From Pontiellaceae bacterium (lineage in GTDB: Bacteria > Verrucomicrobiota > Kiritimatiellia > Kiritimatiellales > Pontiellaceae), in contig JAFGWS010000175.1 of assembly GCA_016937035.1 (NCBI GenBank), forward strand, positions 1 to 11,956: a stretch of 11,956 nt of DNA. The letters run 5' to 3'. This document shows, one piece after another, positions 6,966 to 11,956 of this stretch (the first letter of the stretch is position 1; each line of letters starts with the position of its first letter). The notes under the pieces are model-generated. The model searched no databases and had not been told where the DNA came from. It worked only from the letters and a program-made list of their open reading frames with translations. The position numbers were made by a program, and so were the translations under genes.

Positions 6966-6971
6966 TATAAT
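6966..6971 (+). promoter_or_regulatory. Perfect -10-like hexamer upstream of the AsmA-like gene
   Basis: TATAAT at 6966-6971 matches the sigma-70 -10 consensus exactly. It lies 15 nt after the stop of the small membrane protein gene and 29 nt before the next ATG. No convincing -35 is found at 16-18 nt upstream (the sequence there is GGAAGT-like), so promoter activity is only possible. Confidence 0.35.
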
Positions 6972-7000
6972 AGCCCGGTAAAATTCAGGTTTGAGGTGAT

Positions 7001-7723
7001 ATGAAGAAAAAGAAGTACCGTTTAAAAAAGAAACTTTCCACAATCGGATCCTCTCTGCTGGTTCTGACGATTCTGCTGGTTGTGTTTCTTGGGAGTGTGA
7101 TCAAAGGTGCGATCGAGACTGCGGGGCCGAAGGTGCTCGGTGTTCCGATTCAGGTTGAGAAGGTGCGGGTGAATCTCTTTACCGGTGGAGTACGGGTTAA
7201 AGCGCTCTCCATCGGCAATCCGGAGGGATTTCATACGCCGAGTATGGTTGAGCTGAATGAATTTAAGATGGTCATTTTTCTTCCGTCGCTCTTTACCGAT
7301 ACCGTGGTGATCAAGGAAATTTTGATTGAGGGAGCCGAACTCACATTTGAAAAGAGCCTCACTTCCAATAATATTGAGACGCTACAGGAGCAGTTGGAAA
7401 ACAAAGAAGACGATGGGGTGGGCAAAAAGGTCATTGTTGAAGAGTTCCGCTCCAGAGGTGCCAAGCTGAATGTTTCCGTTACCGGCTTGAAAGGGAAACA
7501 ACTGTCATTGCCGATGCCACCGATTCATTTGACCGATATCGGTAAAGAATCCAACGGCTTCTCGCCGTTGGAGTTTACGAAGGAAATATTGGGTGTGGTC
7601 AGCAAGACGGTGGTGACGCTGGTCTCTTCTTCTGTAGACGTTGCAGGGAATACGCTCAAGGGAATCTCAGACGGCGCAGGAAACGTCTTAAAAGGAATCG
7701 GCGATCTTTTTGACGGAGATTGA
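7001..7723 (+). CDS. AsmA-like membrane-anchored periplasmic protein
   Basis: This 240-residue protein has a very basic N-terminus (MKKKKYRLKKK), one membrane segment at about 14-35, and a body that should face the periplasm. Residues 45-115 (VLGVPIQVEKVRVNLFTGGVR, ALSIGNPEGF, then a beta-rich stretch ending IEGAELTFE) resemble the N-terminal repeat unit of AsmA/TamB-like proteins. Those proteins act in lipid transport or envelope upkeep. It is far shorter than true AsmA (about 600 residues), so it is a minimal form. The C-terminus holds a near-repeat, AGNTLKGISDG (215-225) and AGNVLKGIGDL (226-236). The ATG at 7001 follows GAGGTGAT, a strong match to the 16S tail. A likely terminator follows the gene. 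Family assignment is moderate and the exact role unknown. Confidence 0.7.
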   Translation: MKKKKYRLKKKLSTIGSSLLVLTILLVVFLGSVIKGAIETAGPKVLGVPIQVEKVRVNLFTGGVRVKALSIGNPEGFHTPSMVELNEFKMVIFLPSLFTDTVVIKEILIEGAELTFEKSLTSNNIETLQEQLENKEDDGVGKKVIVEEFRSRGAKLNVSVTGLKGKQLSLPMPPIHLTDIGKESNGFSPLEFTKEILGVVSKTVVTLVSSSVDVAGNTLKGISDGAGNVLKGIGDLFDGD

Positions 7724-7755
7724 GCATAATGCGCAGACCAGAACATCGAATAAGC

Positions 7756-7817
7756 AACAACTCCAAACTCGGCAATCGGATCGATTGCGACAGTTAACAT
7801 CTGCGGGTTGTTTTTTT
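7756..7817 (+). terminator. Probable rho-independent terminator after the AsmA-like gene
   Basis: AACAACTC (7756-7763) can pair with GGGTTGTT (7805-7812) with one G-U pair, followed by seven Ts (7811-7817). Inside it is a perfect 7-bp hairpin, GCAATCG (7772-7778) with CGATTGC (7782-7788). The long outer loop makes this less certain than the terminator at 6629. The T-run, position and nested stem all fit transcript termination before the fucose gene. Confidence 0.45.
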
Positions 7818-7841
7818 CGGGCAGTTTGGTAGCGTGTCCGA

Positions 7842-10724
7842 ATGAAATCAGCGTCTACTTTCGATCTGTTGCTCTCGCTGCCGCCGAATATGTGCCGGCA
7901 TCTTGCTGCGTGCGAGCCTGCGGTGGCCCATGGCAGCTTTACCACCTTTGATCCGCCGGGGCGCCAGCTGGGCTCCGGCGGCGGAACGGCGTATGTGCTG
8001 GAGCAGGCGTGGCGTGCGTCGGGAAGCGCGGATTTTTCCGAGTGGCTGCAAACGAGCGGCAAACTGATTATTCACGGCGGCGGCGAGAGCCGTCGGCTGC
8101 CGCCGTATGCCGCGCCGGGCAAACTCTTTATTCCGGTGCCGGTTTTTCGTTGGGCGTTGGGTCAGCGGCTGGACCAAACCCTGCTCGATGTCGCGCAGCC
8201 GACACTGAACCGGATTACGGAAGCGGCGCCTTCCAATGCACGAGTGATGGTGGCGAGCGGCGATGCCTTTGTGCGGTTCGATGGACCGATGCCGAAGATT
8301 CCCGAGGCCGACGTCGTCTTTTTTGGCCTCTGGGTTACGCCGGAGCAGGCACAAAATTTCGGCGTTATGTTCTGCGATCCGGATCACCCGGAAACACTGA
8401 CGACCTTTCTGCAGAAACCGTCGCCGGGAGAAATTCGCGAACGATCGCGCGAGCAGGCGTTTTTGATCGATGTCGGGATTTGGCTCCTGAGCGAACGGGC
8501 GGTGGATTGCCTGATGCGCAAAAGCGGATGGGACGCGGAGCGCCGTGCGTTTACGAATGAGCGGCCGGACACCTACGATCTGTATGGCCGCTGGGCGCTC
8601 AGTCTGGGCAGCAATCCGATGGAGCGGGATCCGGAGGTGGCGCAGCTGACCACGGCGGTGGTGCCGCTGGCCGATGCGGAGTTTTATCATTTCGGCACCT
8701 GCGGCGATATGATGCAGTCGATCTATGAGCTTCAGAATATCGTGTCCGACCAATCCAAACTCGGCGCTGTTCCATCGATGGCGCAGCCCCGCCAGTTTGT
8801 GCAGAACTCGGAATTTCTGGCGCCGCTGCGGCGCGAAGAAAATCATTCGCTGTGGGTTGAAAACAGCTGGATTCCCGCAAGTTGGCGGATTGCCGCTGAA
8901 AATATACTCACCGGCGTTCCCGAAAATGAGTGGGCGCTGGAGCTGGAAGACGGCGTCTGCCTCGACTTTGTTCCCGTCGAAGGCAGCTGCGCACTGCGGG
9001 TGTACGGCTATTCCGACGCCTTCCGCGGATCCATTTCCGATTCCGCCACGCGCTGGATCAATCGTTCGGCTCTGGAGTGGTTCGAGCGGCGAGGCCTCTC
9101 GCCCGCCGCAGCGGGAATTGCGCCGGAGAGCGATCTGCAGGTGGCTCCGCTGTTTCCGGTGTTTGACTCGTTTGAAGAGGGCTTTGTGAAATGGATGTTT
9201 GCGGCGGAGCCGGAAGATTCGGAGCGGTGGCGTCCGCGTTGGCTGGAGGCCCGGCGCTTGTCCGCGCGGAAGCTGAGCCAAAACGCCGACTTGGAACGGA
9301 TGTATGCCCAGCGAGCGAAGCGCCGTCAGGCCGCGCTGCCGCTGATGGCGAGACACGCAGAGCATAGTGTTTTTTATAAACTCGATCTGGAGGCGACGGC
9401 GGAGCTCTATGCCGGCGACCTGCCGGAACCGCCCGCGCTGGAGCAGCTGCGCAATCCAATGATTGCGCTGCACGACCGTATGTTCCGCGCGGCAGTACAA
9501 CGGCGACGCGGCGAAAAAAACTGGAAAACGACGGAGCGGGAGGCGTTCCAGTTGTTGCGCGACCTTATTGTCGATCTTTACCGCGATCAGCCCGTTGTGC
9601 CGAAGAGTACGCTGCTGAAGGATCAGATTGTCTGGGGACGCTGTCCGGTGCGGATGGACTTTGCCGGCGGTTGGGCCGATACGCCGCCGTACAGTCTGGA
9701 GCATGGCGGCGCGGTTCTGAATATTGCGATCGAGCTCAACGGACAACCGCCGATACAGGTATTTGCCCGCCGTACGGAAGAGCCCGTTTTGACGATCCGC
9801 TCCATCGATCTGGGTCTGGCCGAACAGCTCAAAACTTACGACGATGTCCGCGCATACGATCAGCTCGGCAGCGGCTTCACCCTCGCCCGCGCAGCCTTTG
9901 CGCTCGCCGGATTCCACCCCGATTTTAACGGCGAGGCCTTCGCTTCGCTGGAGGAACAGTTGACCGCACTGGGCGGTGGGGTTGAAATCTCGATGCTCTC
10001 GGCCATTCCAAAAGGTTCAGGGCTGGGCACCAGCAGTATTCTCGCCGCCACCATTCTCGGGGTGCTCTCCGATTTTGGCGGACTGGGTTGGAGCCGTACC
10101 GAAATTGCGCAGCGAACGCTCGCGCTGGAGCAACTCCTGACCAGCGGCGGTGGCTGGCAAGATCAGGTCGGCGGCATTTTCCCCGGCATTAAACTGGTTA
10201 AAACCGCGCCCGGACTAACGCAGGAGCCGGAGGTCCGCTGGTTGCCGGAGCGCTTTTTCCAAGGGCCGGAAAAGGCCAGCATGCTGCTCTATTACACCGG
10301 GATCACTCGCGTAGCGCATGATATTCTCGGCGAGATTGTGCGCGGCATTTTCCTTAACTCCAAGAAGCGGCTGGCCACGGTCGATGCCATTGCGCAGACG
10401 GCATTCCAATGCCACGACGCCGTTCAGCGCGGCGACTTTGACGGCTTTATCACGGCCGTTCAGCAAAGTTGGCGACTGAATAAGCAGCTCGATCCCGGCA
10501 CCAATCCGCCGGAGGTGCAGCAGATCCTGAATGCGGCGGGCGACGATCTCTCTGCCGCAAAGCTGCTCGGCGCCGGCGGCGGTGGATATCTCTTTATGAT
10601 TGCCCGCAATCCCGATGCCGCGCTGCGGATTCGACAGCGCCTCGAAAGCACACCGCCGAACAACGGTGCGCGCTTTGTCGATTTCTCCCTCTCCGAGACC
10701 GGCCTGCAGATCACCCGCAGCTGA
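7842..10724 (+). CDS. fkp: Bifunctional L-fucokinase / L-fucose-1-phosphate guanylyltransferase
   Basis: This 960-residue cytoplasmic enzyme is collinear with Bacteroides fragilis Fkp (about 949 residues), as I recall that sequence, from the N-terminus to a shared final TRS. It phosphorylates L-fucose with ATP and then joins fucose-1-phosphate to GTP, giving GDP-L-fucose. The N-terminal pyrophosphorylase part (about 1-430) has GSGGGT (44-49), GGGESRRLP (79-87) and GKLFIPVP (93-100). A linker of about 150 residues follows. The C-terminal GHMP kinase has motif 1 at 599-614 (GRCPVRMDFAGGWADT), motif 2 at 723-732 (PKGSGLGTSS) and motif 3 at 910-916 (GAGGGGY). Both active centres look intact. The ATG at 7842 has no clear Shine-Dalgarno. 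The gene follows a likely terminator and is spaced 15 nt from a small ORF and then bioC. No fucosyltransferase or fucose transporter lies nearby. The long antisense frame over this gene is a codon-bias shadow. Confidence 0.95.
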   Translation: MKSASTFDLLLSLPPNMCRHLAACEPAVAHGSFTTFDPPGRQLGSGGGTAYVLEQAWRASGSADFSEWLQTSGKLIIHGGGESRRLPPYAAPGKLFIPVPVFRWALGQRLDQTLLDVAQPTLNRITEAAPSNARVMVASGDAFVRFDGPMPKIPEADVVFFGLWVTPEQAQNFGVMFCDPDHPETLTTFLQKPSPGEIRERSREQAFLIDVGIWLLSERAVDCLMRKSGWDAERRAFTNERPDTYDLYGRWALSLGSNPMERDPEVAQLTTAVVPLADAEFYHFGTCGDMMQSIYELQNIVSDQSKLGAVPSMAQPRQFVQNSEFLAPLRREENHSLWVENSWIPASWRIAAENILTGVPENEWALELEDGVCLDFVPVEGSCALRVYGYSDAFRGSISDSATRWINRSALEWFERRGLSPAAAGIAPESDLQVAPLFPVFDSFEEGFVKWMFAAEPEDSERWRPRWLEARRLSARKLSQNADLERMYAQRAKRRQAALPLMARHAEHSVFYKLDLEATAELYAGDLPEPPALEQLRNPMIALHDRMFRAAVQRRRGEKNWKTTEREAFQLLRDLIVDLYRDQPVVPKSTLLKDQIVWGRCPVRMDFAGGWADTPPYSLEHGGAVLNIAIELNGQPPIQVFARRTEEPVLTIRSIDLGLAEQLKTYDDVRAYDQLGSGFTLARAAFALAGFHPDFNGEAFASLEEQLTALGGGVEISMLSAIPKGSGLGTSSILAATILGVLSDFGGLGWSRTEIAQRTLALEQLLTSGGGWQDQVGGIFPGIKLVKTAPGLTQEPEVRWLPERFFQGPEKASMLLYYTGITRVAHDILGEIVRGIFLNSKKRLATVDAIAQTAFQCHDAVQRGDFDGFITAVQQSWRLNKQLDPGTNPPEVQQILNAAGDDLSAAKLLGAGGGGYLFMIARNPDAALRIRQRLESTPPNNGARFVDFSLSETGLQITRS

Positions 10725-10739
10725 CGCAGTTTGGGAGAA

Positions 10740-10862
10740 ATGAACAAATTTCATCCGCTTTTGGCCTTGCCGAGCGGCCCGGTTTTGCGACAGCTTTCCC
10801 GCCTGAATTCACCCCTGCTCATCGACGAAAATAATGAGCAGAAAACGTATGCGCCAATATGA
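10740..10862 (+). CDS. Small 40-codon ORF translationally coupled to bioC
   Basis: An ATG at 10740 opens a 40-residue frame (MNKFHPLLALPSGPVLRQLS at the start, ending KTYAPI) whose TGA at 10860-10862 overlaps the ATG of the BioC-like gene (ATGA, 10859-10862). A GGGAG lies directly upstream at 10733-10737, though only 2 nt from the ATG, which is close. About 60 percent of its codons end in G or C. I recognise no family. There is no signal peptide or membrane helix. It could be a small leader peptide that couples bioC translation to upstream ribosomes, a conserved small protein, or the remnant of a larger gene. Without it, bioC would lack a visible ribosome site, which favours a coupling role. 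This is an inference. Confidence 0.45.
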   Translation: MNKFHPLLALPSGPVLRQLSRLNSPLLIDENNEQKTYAPI

Positions 10863-11623
10863 TTTCTGAACGCTTTTCAGCCGCAGCCGAAACGTACGAC
10901 CGCCACGCCCGCCCTCAGTTGGCGCTGGCGCAGTCGGTTGTTTCGATGCTGCCCGAGATTTATCCTGAGCAGATTCTGGAATTCGGTCCGGGCACCGGAC
11001 AACTTACCCGACTGCTCGCCGACCGCTTCCCGGAAGTGCTGATCGATGCCGTCGACCTCGCTGAAAAAATGGTGGTTCACAGCCGCGAGCGCTTCCGTCG
11101 CTTCCCGCAGATTACCTGGATGGTGGGCGATGCTCAGACCTGGTGCGGCGCAGACCCCTACCCGCTCATCGCCTCCAGCTCAGCGCTCCACTGGGTGCGC
11201 GATCTGCAGTCAACCTTAAAAAATGTTTATGCCAACTTGGAACCCGGCGGATACTTTGTGCTTGGCATGATGCTCGAAGGAACGCTCAAAGAGCTGCACG
11301 ATCTGCGGACCGAAATTGCTCCGGAGAAAACCGTCGAACGGCGCCTGCCGACCTACGAAGCCACCCAAACCGCGCTTCAGGCGGCGGGCTTTAAACTTGA
11401 GCGGCGCAAACACAGCGAAGAGGAAATCCTCTATCCCACCGCGGCCGCCTTCCTGAAAGCCATCCATGAACAAGGCGTAACCGGCGGAAAAGTCAGCGTT
11501 GGCACCACCCCGCTCTCCCGTAGCGAACTCAGCCGAATTGTCGCCGACTATCAGGAACAATTTGCCGTCGACGGCGGCGTAACCGCCACCTATGAAACCG
11601 CCACGTTCCTGCTGAGCAAATAG
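10859..11623 (+). CDS. bioC: BioC-like malonyl-ACP O-methyltransferase
   Basis: This 254-residue class I SAM-dependent methyltransferase has the expected BioC length. The N-terminus SERFSAAAETYDRHARPQ is the BioC hallmark (FSxAAxxYDxHAxxQ). The SAM loop EFGPGTGQLT lies at 41-50, acidic D66 ends strand 2 (DAVDLAEKM), and the SSSALHWVRD stretch near 105-114 matches the conserved S-x-x-x-QW region with H-W in place of Q-W. BioC methylates the free carboxyl of malonyl-ACP so that fatty-acid synthesis enzymes can build the pimeloyl chain of biotin. The ATG at 10859 overlaps the preceding small ORF's stop, and no separate Shine-Dalgarno is evident, so translation is probably coupled. No bioA, B, D, F or H gene is seen in the window. 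A more general methyltransferase role is possible but less likely. Confidence 0.82.
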   Translation: MISERFSAAAETYDRHARPQLALAQSVVSMLPEIYPEQILEFGPGTGQLTRLLADRFPEVLIDAVDLAEKMVVHSRERFRRFPQITWMVGDAQTWCGADPYPLIASSSALHWVRDLQSTLKNVYANLEPGGYFVLGMMLEGTLKELHDLRTEIAPEKTVERRLPTYEATQTALQAAGFKLERRKHSEEEILYPTAAAFLKAIHEQGVTGGKVSVGTTPLSRSELSRIVADYQEQFAVDGGVTATYETATFLLSK

Positions 11624-11636
11624 AGACATATGGTTT

Positions 11637-11697
11637 GGCAGCAGAACAATTTACAGACAGACACCCGAAAAATCATTTTGCCACCAATTATTCTGCC
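11637..11697. repeat. Imperfect inverted repeat downstream of bioC
   Basis: GGCAGCAGAACAATT (11637-11651) and AATTATTCTGCC (11686-11697) can pair as a long imperfect stem: CAGAACAATT against AATTATTCTG has one mismatch, and there is a 3-nt bulge near the base. The loop is about 34 nt. No T-run follows. It fills most of the 93-nt gap between bioC and the next gene and may be a processing or regulatory hairpin. Confidence 0.35.
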
Positions 11698-11716
11698 TAA
11701 AAATCGAATCTGAGTT

Positions 11717-11956
11717 ATGAACAATGCTTCTCAACTTGAACTCACTCCGCACGGTGTTGTGGTCTGCCGCGAACCGCAGAATGAATGGGCGGCATTTGCG
11801 GAGTCGGAGGCCGCCGGGCTGATTGCGCTGGGCGGAAACAAACGCCCGGTTAGTGCCGATGCCTCCACCGTTTTCTGGAAGAGCATCGCCGACCGTTTTA
11901 TTCGAGCGCTCTGCCACATTCCGGAAGGTGCCGAACTGGCTCTCCCGCCGCCCGCC
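11717..11956 (+). CDS. 5' part of an unfinished gene, possibly an SNF2-type helicase
   Basis: An ATG at 11717 starts a frame that stays open for 80 codons to the window edge. An in-frame TGA at 11711 rules out an earlier start. The product begins MNNASQLELTPHGVVV and contains an AAGLIALGGNKRP segment, then FWKSIADRFIRALCHIPE near residues 56-73, and a proline-rich end. The aromatic-plus-ALCHIPE segment recalls the N-terminal region of large bacterial SNF2-type ATP-dependent helicases as I remember them. No helicase motif is inside the window, so this is only a suggestion. The ribosome site is weak (GAG about 3-5 nt upstream). The reading frame is likely real because it is long, open and similar in codon use to its neighbours. 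Confidence 0.6.
   Translation, partial: MNNASQLELTPHGVVVCREPQNEWAAFAESEAAGLIALGGNKRPVSADASTVFWKSIADRFIRALCHIPEGAELALPPPA

Noticed and set aside
8009..8560. 183-codon plus-strand frame within fkp
   Set aside because: It is an out-of-frame shadow of the fkp N-terminal domain with no motifs of its own.
7848..9917. 689-codon minus-strand open frame
   Set aside because: It lies entirely antisense to fkp, whose protein matches a known enzyme along its whole length. The antisense product is arginine- and histidine-rich without family motifs, as expected from GC-biased codons.
1..11956. Search for tRNA, rRNA, CRISPR arrays, insertion sequences, phage or defence genes
   Set aside because: No cloverleaf, spaced direct repeats, transposase or integrase motifs, or terminal inverted repeats were recognised on reading. 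The region looks like ordinary core chromosome.

Overview
The window reads as bacterial chromosome of moderately high GC, packed with housekeeping and metabolic genes. There is no sign of phage, insertion sequences, CRISPR, tRNA or rRNA. A flavodiiron protein next to a rubredoxin suggests an anaerobe or microaerophile that must reduce stray O2. A tandem nucleoside diphosphate kinase, a Bacteroides-type bifunctional fucose salvage enzyme (Fkp) and a short AsmA-like protein would fit a polysaccharide-using member of the PVC group such as Kiritimatiellota. That placement is an inference from memory of such genomes and is not proven by the sequence.

Layout. Positions 1-397 (minus strand) hold the head of a ribosomal operon: infA (IF-1), rpmJ (L36) and the first 11 codons of rpsM (S13). 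A divergent intergenic region (398-618) with two inverted repeats and a good promoter leads into a TatD-family metal-dependent hydrolase on the plus strand (619-1404). It converges on an RsmB/NOP2-type rRNA m5C methyltransferase on the minus strand (1410-2717). Divergently from that, a plus-strand operon carries a double-domain nucleoside diphosphate kinase, an aspartate aminotransferase, a class A flavodiiron protein and rubredoxin. It is closed by a clear rho-independent terminator (6629-6659). A small three-helix membrane protein and a single-pass AsmA-like protein follow, then a likely terminator (7756-7817). The last third holds Fkp (L-fucose to GDP-L-fucose), an unrecognised 40-codon ORF whose stop overlaps the next start (ATGA), a BioC-like methyltransferase, and the 5' end of a further gene (11717 to the window edge) that may be a SNF2-type helicase.

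How the genes work together. Infa, L36, S13 and the RsmB-like enzyme serve translation. The flavodiiron protein and rubredoxin form a recognised O2-reducing electron-transfer pair. Fkp supplies GDP-fucose for surface glycans. The BioC homologue points to the start of biotin synthesis, although no other bio gene is visible. No wholly new system is apparent. The points most worth a second look are the NDK with an apparently dead N-terminal domain, an IF-1 that lacks the usual basic loop, and the small ORF coupled to bioC.
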